Of a DNA stretch of 13,669 nucleotides, positions 6,734-12,505 are shown piece by piece. The DNA is taken from positions 1-13,669 of the forward strand of contig URVL01000051.1 in the NCBI GenBank assembly GCA_900551265.1, written 5' to 3'. How positions within the stretch are numbered: position 1 is the stretch's first letter; each line of letters opens with the position of its first letter. The DNA is from an uncultured Eubacteriales bacterium (lineage in GTDB: Bacteria > Bacillota > Clostridia > Oscillospirales > QAMX01). The notes below the pieces were generated by a model. The model saw only the letters and a program-made list of their open reading frames with translations, did not search any database and was not told where the DNA came from. A program made the position numbers and the translations under genes.

Positions 6734-6768
6734 CCAGCGGTCTTATCTGAAAGTCCGCTGGGATTTTT
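6734..6768 (+). terminator. Intrinsic terminator of the flavodoxin-fold gene
   Basis: CCAGCGGTCTT (6734-6744) pairs with AAGTCCGCTGG (6751-6761), with one internal T-T mismatch, and is followed by ATTTTTA. It lies 25 bases after the stop codon. Confidence 0.82.
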
Positions 6769-6794
6769 ATGCGCAGACCTCGCCCATTGCATAC

Positions 6795-6832
6795 AAAAAG
6801 ACCTGCCCGGGAGAAAAAGGACAGGTCTTTTG
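6795..6832 (-). terminator. Intrinsic terminator of the corrinoid protein gene
   Basis: AAAAGACCTG (6796-6805) pairs with CAGGTCTTTT (6822-6831) around a 16-base loop. On the minus strand the stem runs into TTTTT. It lies 13 bases after the stop of the corrinoid protein gene. Confidence 0.8.
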
Positions 6833-6844
6833 TCTGTTTAAAAT

Positions 6845-7489
6845 TCAATTGTTTCCTTTGCTGAGAAGTTTCACGGCAGCCTCGGCGCCCGACGCCGCAT
6901 CCGGCGCATAAGCATCCGCCCCAATCGTATCACAAAAGCTCTGTGTAATTGGAGCGCCGCCAACCATCACCTGAAACCTGTCACGTAGGCCGCGCTCCGT
7001 CAGCAGCTCTACAACTCGGCGCATTTCACCCATTGTCGTCGTCAAAAGTGCCGAGCAACAGATCAACTGCGCATCATGCTCGACAGCTGCGTCAATGAAC
7101 TGCTCCGCCGACACATCCACGCCAAGGTCAACTACATTGATGCCGTGGCCTTCAAACATAATACGCACTATATTTTTTCCAATGTCGTGAAGATCGCCTT
7201 TGACGGTTCCAATGACAGCCGTTCCTTTTGCCTCCACACCGGACTCCGCAAGCTTCGGACGTAATACATCAAGGCCCGCGTTCAGCGCACGCGCCGCAAT
7301 CAGGACCTCCGGGACAAACACTTCGTTATTTTTAAACTTCTCACCTATCACACCCATACCTGCCAGCAGCCCGTCGTTTAAAATCGTACCGGGCGCAGTT
7401 CCCTCAGACAGTGCCTCTTCAACAAGCTGGCGTACATTGCGAGCACGGCCTTTTTGCAGGTATTCGCTGATTTCCTCCATACGCACCAT
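6845..7489 (-). CDS. Corrinoid (B12-binding) methyl-carrier protein of a methyltransferase system
   Basis: A 214-residue cobamide-binding protein like MtaC, MtbC and MttC, which receive a methyl group on Co(I) from a substrate methyltransferase and hand it to an acceptor such as tetrahydrofolate. The N-terminal four-helix cap (about 1-85) has LNDGLLAGMGVIGEKFKNNE and VFVPEVLIAARALN. The Rossmann-like B12 domain has GTVKGDLHDIGKNIV, with His101 as the lower axial ligand, then CCSALLTTTM and MVGGAPIT. The start is ATG 7489, six bases after GGGGGA. A TTG at 7513 is in frame but lies upstream of that site. No methyltransferase gene is adjacent, which is unusual, so the substrate is unknown. The upstream PocR/AraC gene and a palindrome next to the promoter suggest controlled expression. 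Confidence 0.93.
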   Translation of the reverse strand: MVRMEEISEYLQKGRARNVRQLVEEALSEGTAPGTILNDGLLAGMGVIGEKFKNNEVFVPEVLIAARALNAGLDVLRPKLAESGVEAKGTAVIGTVKGDLHDIGKNIVRIMFEGHGINVVDLGVDVSAEQFIDAAVEHDAQLICCSALLTTTMGEMRRVVELLTERGLRDRFQVMVGGAPITQSFCDTIGADAYAPDAASGAEAAVKLLSKGNN

Positions 7490-7524
7490 AAGAAATCCCC
7501 CATTCGCACGCAAATCATGTACTT

Positions 7525-7553
7525 ATTATACGAGGACAAACAAACCAAATGCT
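7525..7553 (-). promoter_or_regulatory. Candidate activator-dependent promoter of the corrinoid protein gene
   Basis: On the minus strand a perfect -10 TATAAT (7525-7530) lies about 36 bases before the ATG. The -35 position (7548-7553, AGCATT) is poor. A strong -10 with a poor -35, placed next to a long palindrome, is typical of a promoter that needs an activator. The promoter is inferred. Confidence 0.55.
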
Positions 7554-7554
7554 A

Positions 7555-7585
7555 GTAATATTTTTTGATTTTCAAAAAATATTAC
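7555..7585. repeat. 31-base perfect AT-rich palindrome between the regulator and corrinoid genes
   Basis: The arms GTAATATTTTTTGA (7555-7568) and TCAAAAAATATTAC (7572-7585) flank a 3-base centre. It covers the stop codon of the PocR/AraC gene and ends two bases before the -35 position of the next gene. There is no U-tract after it on the minus strand, so it is a poor terminator. It could be an operator or an mRNA 3' hairpin. Confidence 0.75.
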
Positions 7586-8778
7586 GATTTCTCAAAGTAC
7601 TGAACACTCCCGGCATTCAAAGAACGGTACCGGTTCGGCGGCATTCCCGTCTCGCGCTTGAATACCTTCGTAAAATAGCTTTGGTCCTCAAACCCACACA
7701 TACCGGCGATATCCACTAAACTTATGCTGTCGTCAGCCAATAGGCGTTTACTCTGTTCAATCCGTACGTGATTGATATATGCGGTCAGACTGCTCCCAGT
7801 TTCTTCCTTAAAGAGGCTGCTGATGTAAGAGCGGCTCAAATATACCTGGCATGCAATATCGTCCAGAGTAATCTTCCGGTGATAGTTGCCGCGAATATAT
7901 CTCATAATTTTATATACGACATCGGCATGTTTGACACGCCGGAAATCAAAGGTATAGCTGATGAACCGATGCATTACACCGCTTAACCAAACGCTCATTT
8001 CCTCAATATCGGTAAAGCGCTCCATATCACTGAAATATCCGGTATTACAAAGGAGAATTTCTCTCATTTCCGCACCTGCGTCTATCACGGCGCGCGAGAG
8101 CACGACAATTAACTCCACTACACGTGCTTTGATGGTTCCCAAATCAAAATTACTCGAAAAATAGATATGTCCCAAAAGGTCATTTAAAAGAGCCTGCGCG
8201 CGTGCCCGCTCGTTTGAGGCAACAAAGATGCGAAGTTGACGCTCGCAGTCAAGAAAATAGCGCGCATCCTCATAATCGGAAAGGCCTGTGCCGCCGGAAA
8301 TCGGCGCCGCATTCTGCATTCCCGTCGCATGTGGCGCGCCGTTTAAGTATGCAGTCATAACGGATAGGATTTCCGACAAGTCATGCACACGCGCCGCAGA
8401 TAGTACCGGCAACTGTGCGGCTAATTCCCGCCGCGACGCATCCATGGCAGCAAACGTGTCTTCTGCATCACCCATAACGAAGGGACCCGCAGCCACGCCG
8501 CCCTCCGGTATCCCGGTCTCGCCAAGCAACGGCGACGCGGCAAACACGAGTCCGGCAGGACAGTAATAAACATAGTGTCCTCCCCAACGATACGCTTCAC
8601 TACAGCCATAGTGTACCGTATTGCAGGGCTCGCAGCCACTATACCGGCATTGTGCACAGTACGTTGTGTTCCCATAAAGCCGCATATGTACAGCATCCAG
8701 AAGACAACAGGCCACATCGCTGACGCCCGATAAATGCGAAAGTATTTTCAGGCAACTCTGCATTCTTTCTTCTGTCAC
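7582..8778 (-). CDS. PocR-domain AraC family transcriptional regulator
   Basis: A 398-residue regulator. The N-terminal half is a PocR sensory domain with a cysteine-rich core: Cys41, Cys44, Cys49, Cys52, Cys59 and Cys73 in TTYCAQCRYSGCEPC, HYGC and YYCPAGLVFAASPL. Such domains govern propanediol/B12 and methyltransferase operons. The C-terminal 110 residues are a classic AraC pair: KITLDDIACQVYLSRSYISS, LFKEETG, then SLVDIAGMCGFEDQSYFTKV, FKRETG and MPPNRYR. GTG 8778 is chosen as start because AAAAAAGGAGCG precedes it; the frame extends to 8832 without support. It lies upstream of the corrinoid protein gene in the same direction and is divergent from the corrinoid activase, so both are probable targets. 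The ligand is unknown. Confidence 0.9.
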   Translation of the reverse strand: MTEERMQSCLKILSHLSGVSDVACCLLDAVHMRLYGNTTYCAQCRYSGCEPCNTVHYGCSEAYRWGGHYVYYCPAGLVFAASPLLGETGIPEGGVAAGPFVMGDAEDTFAAMDASRRELAAQLPVLSAARVHDLSEILSVMTAYLNGAPHATGMQNAAPISGGTGLSDYEDARYFLDCERQLRIFVASNERARAQALLNDLLGHIYFSSNFDLGTIKARVVELIVVLSRAVIDAGAEMREILLCNTGYFSDMERFTDIEEMSVWLSGVMHRFISYTFDFRRVKHADVVYKIMRYIRGNYHRKITLDDIACQVYLSRSYISSLFKEETGSSLTAYINHVRIEQSKRLLADDSISLVDIAGMCGFEDQSYFTKVFKRETGMPPNRYRSLNAGSVQYFEKS

Positions 8779-8817
8779 GTCACAGCGCTCCTTTTTTCTC
8801 ACATAGCCGGGGAAGGC

Positions 8818-8846
8818 TTGACTTTCCTGCAAAACTCCCCTAAGAT
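8818..8846 (+). promoter_or_regulatory. Sigma-A promoter of the corrinoid activase gene
   Basis: -35 TTGACT (8818-8823), a 17-base spacer and -10 TAAGAT (8841-8846). The start would be near 8853, leaving a leader of only about 12 bases before the ATG. The spacing is good, but the very short leader leaves some doubt. Confidence 0.65.
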
Positions 8847-8849
8847 ACC

Positions 8850-8867
8850 CATAGGAGGGATCCTATG
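8850..8867 (+). promoter_or_regulatory. Hairpin covering the ribosome-binding site and start codon of the activase
   Basis: CATAGGA (8850-8856) and TCCTATG (8861-8867) are perfect complements around the loop GGGA. The left arm and loop contain the Shine-Dalgarno AGGAGGG, and the right arm contains the ATG at 8865. If transcribed in full, the mRNA would hide its own translation start. As DNA the same palindrome could be an operator. Confidence 0.6.
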
Positions 8868-10430
8868 AAACTGACCATTTATCAAGACGGTTCCCCTACC
8901 GTTTTAGAGTACAGCACCCCGGTTCGCTTGTCAACTCTTTTTGCAGGCGCGCACATTCCGCTCGCCATGCCATGCGGCGGACAACGGCGCTGTCATAAGT
9001 GCAAAGTGATTGCGCACGGCGCGCTTTCTTCCCTGTCGGAAGAAGAATCCAAATTGTTAACACCGGAAGAAGTTGCGCGCGGCATACGCTTCGCCTGCAT
9101 GACAACGGTGTTGGGAGACGCCGAAATCGTTTTGCCGGATCAGGCGCAGCAACGAATTGTCACTACCGGACAACTCCCCGATTTTCCGCTCTCCCCGTGG
9201 TCGGCAGGTTATGGCATTGCCTTTGATATTGGCACAACAACCATCGCAGCCTACTTGTACCAGCTTGCTTCCGGCACGTTGCTTGCTTCTGCCGCAGAAA
9301 ACAATCCGCAGGGCGCTTTTGGTGCGGATGTCATTTCCCGCATTTCGTATGCGATTTCGGGCGGTACCGCCATGCTGGCCGAAGCCATACGCAGCTGCGC
9401 GAACAGGATGATGCTCCGGTTATGTCGTATGGCGAACATCTCCATTTCCGATCTCGGAGCCGTTGTTTTTACCGGCAACACGGCCATGCAATATTTCCTT
9501 ACCGGCTCGGACCCATCCTCTATCGCTCACGCGCCCTTTGCGCAGGATCGTTACTTTGGCGAATTCTGTCCGGCAAAAATGTTGGGGCTGGCTTCAGCGG
9601 ATGCATCTGTTTACATCACGCGTTGCATCTCCGCATATGTCGGCGGGGATATTACTTCCGGTATTCTTTCAACCGGGATGACGTCCGCCAAAGAGCCCGT
9701 CTTACTCGCCGATATTGGCACAAACGGAGAACTTGCATTGTCTGTTGAGGGGAAGCTCCTTTGCTGTTCAACGGCGGCGGGCCCTGCCTTTGAAGGCGCA
9801 GGTATTTATATGGGCATGACAGCATCAGACGGGGCGATTTCTCATGTGTCTGTCAAAAATGAAACAATCTCCTACGAAACCATTGGCGGGGCAGCGCCCG
9901 TGGGCATTTGCGGCTCCGGTATCATCGACGCAATCGCCGCCTGTCTTACCTTGGGGTTTATTGACGAAACTGGCGCCATCGACGATCTCTTCCTGCCGAA
10001 CGAGCTCTACACAGAGGCCGACGGCGTACCGGCCATACGCTTTCCGAATTCTGGCGTCGTCTTGACTCAAAAGGACATACGTGCCGTCCAGCTCGCGAAG
10101 TCCGCAATTTGCGCGGGAATTATAACATTACTTTCCACCGCGGGACTGCATGCAGATGATATAGGGCAGCTGCTGATCGCAGGGGGATTTGGTACTGTAC
10201 TAAATGTGGAAAACGCACAGGCAATCGGTTTCATGCCGCCGGGTTTTTCCGGACGCATTGCGGCCGTCGGAAATGCAGCCGGTATGGGCGCTGTGATGCA
10301 GCTTCTTTCCCGCGAAATGATTGCTGACGCGGAACGCCTTGCGCAAAACGCACAAACGGTCGAACTTTCGACAAATCCGGTTTTCCGAGATGCTTATATG
10401 GAACATATGCTGTTTCCAGAGCGGCATTAA
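8865..10430 (+). CDS. Reductive activator of corrinoid proteins (2Fe-2S ferredoxin plus ASKHA ATPase, DUF4445)
   Basis: RACo/RamA-type proteins use ATP hydrolysis to drive one-electron reduction of inactive Co(II) corrinoid back to Co(I). The 521-residue protein begins with a ferredoxin domain: Cys37, Cys43, Cys46 (MPCGGQRRCHKCKV) and Cys78 (RFACMT), a 2Fe-2S pattern. From about 115 comes the actin-like ASKHA fold: IAFDIGTTTIAAYL (phosphate 1), VVFTGNTAMQYFLTG, LLADIGTNGELAL (phosphate 2), AAGPAFEGAGI, VGICGSGIIDAIAA and LLIAGGFGTVLNVENAQAIG. The start ATG has AGGAGGG upstream. It is divergent from the PocR/AraC regulator and one gene away from the corrinoid protein, its most likely client. 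It is at the short end of the family but appears complete. Confidence 0.93.
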   Translation: MKLTIYQDGSPTVLEYSTPVRLSTLFAGAHIPLAMPCGGQRRCHKCKVIAHGALSSLSEEESKLLTPEEVARGIRFACMTTVLGDAEIVLPDQAQQRIVTTGQLPDFPLSPWSAGYGIAFDIGTTTIAAYLYQLASGTLLASAAENNPQGAFGADVISRISYAISGGTAMLAEAIRSCANRMMLRLCRMANISISDLGAVVFTGNTAMQYFLTGSDPSSIAHAPFAQDRYFGEFCPAKMLGLASADASVYITRCISAYVGGDITSGILSTGMTSAKEPVLLADIGTNGELALSVEGKLLCCSTAAGPAFEGAGIYMGMTASDGAISHVSVKNETISYETIGGAAPVGICGSGIIDAIAACLTLGFIDETGAIDDLFLPNELYTEADGVPAIRFPNSGVVLTQKDIRAVQLAKSAICAGIITLLSTAGLHADDIGQLLIAGGFGTVLNVENAQAIGFMPPGFSGRIAAVGNAAGMGAVMQLLSREMIADAERLAQNAQTVELSTNPVFRDAYMEHMLFPERH

Positions 10431-10471
10431 AAAACGAACGTGCAAAGTGTTAACTTTGCACGTTCGTTTTT
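10429..10471. terminator. Bidirectional terminator shared by the activase and cobO
   Basis: A near-perfect palindrome centred on GTTA (10449-10452), with arms AACGAACGTGCAAAGT and ACTTTGCACGTTCGTT and A/T runs on both outer sides. The arms overlap both convergent stop codons (10428-10430 plus, 10470-10472 minus), so the two mRNAs end in almost the same 40 bases. Confidence 0.92.
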
Positions 10472-10991
10472 AAAACTCAATTCCATCCCGCGCCGGCACG
10501 CCCCGATCAAATGGATGCTTAATTTTCTTCATCTCTGTCACATAATCCGACATTGTGACAAGCGCCGCTGACGGATCCCGTCCCGTCAAGACAGCCTCTA
10601 TGTTTTCCGGGAGCTTACTTACATATGCCTCCAGCCGGCCCTGGGCAAGATAGCCGTATGTCTGCGCACTGACGACTTCATCCAACACCAAAAGTACGCG
10701 CTTCTCTTTTGGGCATGCCGAAACCGCACACCGGAATAACTGCTCCTGATCCTCGCGCAGTATCATACGTTCTTCATCGGAGAGCGTCCAGGTAAAACCA
10801 AATTCGCGCGCACTGCGCAATACCGTCACATGTGGGAGGAGTGCCAGTGCCTTCAGTTCTCCGGACGGCTGTGACTTTAAAAACTGCGCTATGATTACAT
10901 AAAACCCGGCGCCCTGCGCACGCAGCGCCAGACCAAGTGCAGCGGTCGTTTTTCCCTTGCCATCACCGCAATATAAATGTATCAGGCCCAT
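10470..10991 (-). CDS. cobO: Cob(I)yrinic acid a,c-diamide / cob(I)alamin adenosyltransferase (CobO/BtuR/CobA type)
   Basis: Transfers adenosyl from ATP to Co(I) of corrinoids to make the coenzyme-B12 form. The 173-residue protein starts MGLIHLYCGDGKGKTTAALG, with the family's P-loop GDGKGKTTA at 9-17. It continues with IIAQFLKSQPSGEL (the QFLK motif), EFGFTW, VLLVLDEVVSAQTYGYL (Walker-B-like LDE) and VLTGRDPSAALVTMSDYVTE (family TGR motif). The start overlaps the end of the upstream glycosylase gene by 10 bases, so translation is probably coupled. It lies beside the corrinoid methyl-transfer genes, but adenosylated cobamide is not the form those proteins use catalytically. Its role may therefore be corrinoid salvage in general. 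No cobalamin riboswitch is seen upstream. Confidence 0.94.
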   Translation of the reverse strand: MGLIHLYCGDGKGKTTAALGLALRAQGAGFYVIIAQFLKSQPSGELKALALLPHVTVLRSAREFGFTWTLSDEERMILREDQEQLFRCAVSACPKEKRVLLVLDEVVSAQTYGYLAQGRLEAYVSKLPENIEAVLTGRDPSAALVTMSDYVTEMKKIKHPFDRGVPARDGIEF

Positions 10992-11521
10992 TTTTCACTC
11001 CCGCCAGCCAACTTTTTTCCCATCTTAAAACGCCATAGCCGCGCCTGATCCTCCTCCGAGGCATATCCGATTCCAACGCGCCGGTCCGGTACTATCTCAT
11101 ACCGCATACCATCGTCCGCAACGGAGAGTACACCGTCGGTAATCATACGTCCATTCAGCGATCCATCGATTGCCAACGCTTTTGTCAGACGGCCCGGCCC
11201 GGGCGCATCCTCACACGCACGGATTAAAACGCCCTGCGGCTCACCTTCATCCCCTGTGATTACGTTCAGGAGCCAATGCATGCCGTAACAGAGATAAATA
11301 TAAATGGTTCCAGCGCGTTTGTAAAGCAGCTCCGTTCGTTTTGTCCGGCCTCTATGGGCATGGCAGGCCGTATCGTTCTCGCCGCCGTACGCTTCTGTCT
11401 CTGAGATGCGCAGCGTTACGCTCTCCCCGGACGGAAAATGATGTGTCAACAGCTTCCCCACAAGCTCCGGCGCTACCTCCCGGCAATCCCTCTGAAAAAA
11501 GGATGCGTCAAGTATGATCAT
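10982..11521 (-). CDS. mpg: DNA-3-methyladenine glycosylase (AAG/MPG family)
   Basis: Excises alkylated purines such as 3-methyladenine and hypoxanthine as the first step of base-excision repair. The 179-residue protein shows ETEAYGGENDTACHA (41-55; Glu43 corresponds to the catalytic glutamate of the human enzyme), RTELLYKRAGTIYIYLCYGM (62-81), LLNVITGDEGEPQGVLIRAC and the GPGRLTKAL motif (108-116). ATG 11521 is chosen because GGAGAGGAAG is just upstream and residues MIILDASFFQRD match the family start. An in-frame ATG at 11629 would lie inside the tRNA terminator. The stop overlaps the cobO start (ATGGGCCTGA), so the two genes form one transcription unit. A TAGAAT at about 11558-11563 (minus) may be the -10, but no good -35 accompanies it. 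Confidence 0.92.
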   Translation of the reverse strand: MIILDASFFQRDCREVAPELVGKLLTHHFPSGESVTLRISETEAYGGENDTACHAHRGRTKRTELLYKRAGTIYIYLCYGMHWLLNVITGDEGEPQGVLIRACEDAPGPGRLTKALAIDGSLNGRMITDGVLSVADDGMRYEIVPDRRVGIGYASEEDQARLWRFKMGKKLAGGSEKWA

Positions 11522-11615
11522 ATCTTCCTCTCCATTTACAGTTGAATAACGATGCCGATATTCTAGGGGATGGCATTTTCCCATGCAGCAGCGCATAGCC
11601 ATCAAATAATCAAAA

Positions 11616-11645
11616 GAAAAATCCCGCAAGATAATCTTGCAGGAT
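11616..11645 (-). terminator. Intrinsic terminator of the tRNA-Leu gene
   Basis: On the minus strand ATCCTGCAAG (11645-11636) pairs with CTTGCGGGAT (11630-11621) around a five-base loop, followed by TTTTCTTTT. It begins four bases after the encoded CCA end. Confidence 0.87.
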
Positions 11646-11648
11646 TCC

Positions 11649-11731
11649 TGGTGCGGTCACCGGGACTTGAACCCGGACGGTTGCCCATACGCCCCTCAAA
11701 CGTACGCGTCTGCCTATTCCGCCATGACCGC
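11649..11731 (-). tRNA. tRNA-Leu, anticodon GAG
   Basis: A class II tRNA of 83 bases with encoded CCA. The acceptor stem is GCGGTCA (11731-11725) with TGACCGC, discriminator A, then CCA at 11651-11649. The D region is GGCGGAATAGGCAGACGC. The anticodon stem is TACGT/GCGTA with loop TTGAGGG, giving anticodon GAG (reads CUU/CUC). The long variable arm GGGCAACC supports a leucine identity. The T arm is CCGGG-TTCAAGT-CCCGG. It is transcribed alone from a consensus promoter. Confidence 0.96.
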
Positions 11732-11752
11732 ATATTACGAACAGCAGATATT

Positions 11753-11781
11753 ATTATAATGGGATTTTCTCAATTTGTCAA
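11753..11781 (-). promoter_or_regulatory. Perfect consensus sigma-A promoter of tRNA-Leu
   Basis: On the minus strand, -35 TTGACA (11776-11781), a 17-base spacer and -10 TATAAT (11753-11758): full consensus. The start would lie near 11746, about 15 bases before the mature 5' end. Confidence 0.93.
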
Positions 11782-11869
11782 GAGGAAATCCATTATTTCA
11801 TAGCAATATTTTCGCGTTCTGCTCTCGACTTAACCAAAAAAGCGCTTATCACAACTTTATTCTTATTTC

Positions 11870-11913
11870 AAAATAAAACGCCCCTCAGACGCCATCAAAA
11901 AGTGTCCGAGGGG
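11870..11913 (-). terminator. Intrinsic terminator of the ftsZ-udg unit
   Basis: On the minus strand CCCCTC (11913-11908), then GAC, pair with GTC and GAGGGG (11886-11881) around an A-rich loop, followed by CGTTTTATTTT. It lies just after the stop of the uracil-DNA glycosylase gene. Confidence 0.82.
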
Positions 11914-11917
11914 TTCT

Positions 11918-12496
11918 TTAAGGTCGTTCGCTCCCGGAAAGCGCTGCATACGCCTCGGCGATCTGAATAAAATCGCGATATGCCTCCGAACGCTTTGAAG
12001 GATCACGCAACAGCGCTGAAGGATGATAGGTCGCAATCATTCGATAAGCTCCTTTTTCATACCAGACGCCATGCTCTTTCTTAATCTTAAAATCCGGTTT
12101 AATAATCCGTTTTGCAGAAATCCTGCCAAGACATACGAGAATCTTCGGTTTTACAAGCGTTGTTTGCCGACGCAGCCAGGGAAGGCACGCCTCCTCTTCC
12201 TCCGCTTCCGGGTCACGGTTATGCGGCGCACGGCACTTAATAATATTTGCAATATACACGTCCTCACGCGGGATTCCGATTGCCGTCAAATACTCGTTTA
12301 AAAGCATACCTGCCGGTCCGACAAACGGTTCGCCGCGCAAATCTTCCTGTTCACCCGGACCTTCTCCAATGAACATCAACGCCGCGTTCCGATTGCCTGT
12401 GCCAAATACGACATTCGTACGTCCGGCAGCCAGCCCGCAGGCCGTGCAATTTTTGCAAGCAAGCTCCAGAGCTTCCCAACTGCGCTGTGCATCCAT
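11918..12496 (-). CDS. Uracil-DNA glycosylase, family 4 (iron-sulfur type)
   Basis: Removes uracil from DNA after cytosine deamination. The 192-residue protein has the 4Fe-4S ligands expected of family 4: Cys17 and Cys20 (NCTACGLAAGR), Cys88 (NIIKCRAPHNRDP) and Cys104 (EACLPWL). The motifs are GEGPGEQEDLRGEPFVGPAG (45-63, uracil-binding loop) and HPSALLRDP (158-166, DNA-intercalation loop). Length is normal for the family. The start is ATG 12496, seven bases after AAGG; a TTG at 12499 is directly adjacent and cannot be excluded. It begins nine bases after the ftsZ stop, so it is almost certainly read from the ftsZ transcript, and a terminator follows. It is not related in sequence to the family 1 enzyme Ung. 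Confidence 0.94.
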   Translation of the reverse strand: MDAQRSWEALELACKNCTACGLAAGRTNVVFGTGNRNAALMFIGEGPGEQEDLRGEPFVGPAGMLLNEYLTAIGIPREDVYIANIIKCRAPHNRDPEAEEEEACLPWLRRQTTLVKPKILVCLGRISAKRIIKPDFKIKKEHGVWYEKGAYRMIATYHPSALLRDPSKRSEAYRDFIQIAEAYAALSGSERP

Positions 12497-12505
12497 CAAA
12501 AAGCC

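Noticed and set aside
11522..11629. N-terminal extension of the 3-methyladenine glycosylase to ATG 11629
   Set aside because: The start would lie within the tRNA-Leu terminator, and the extra residues are not part of the family; ATG 11521 has a clear ribosome-binding site.
6845..11640. Cobalamin riboswitch upstream of the corrinoid, activase or cobO genes
   Set aside because: The leaders are short (about 12-100 bases), and I saw no B12-box-like conserved core or large multi-stem region.
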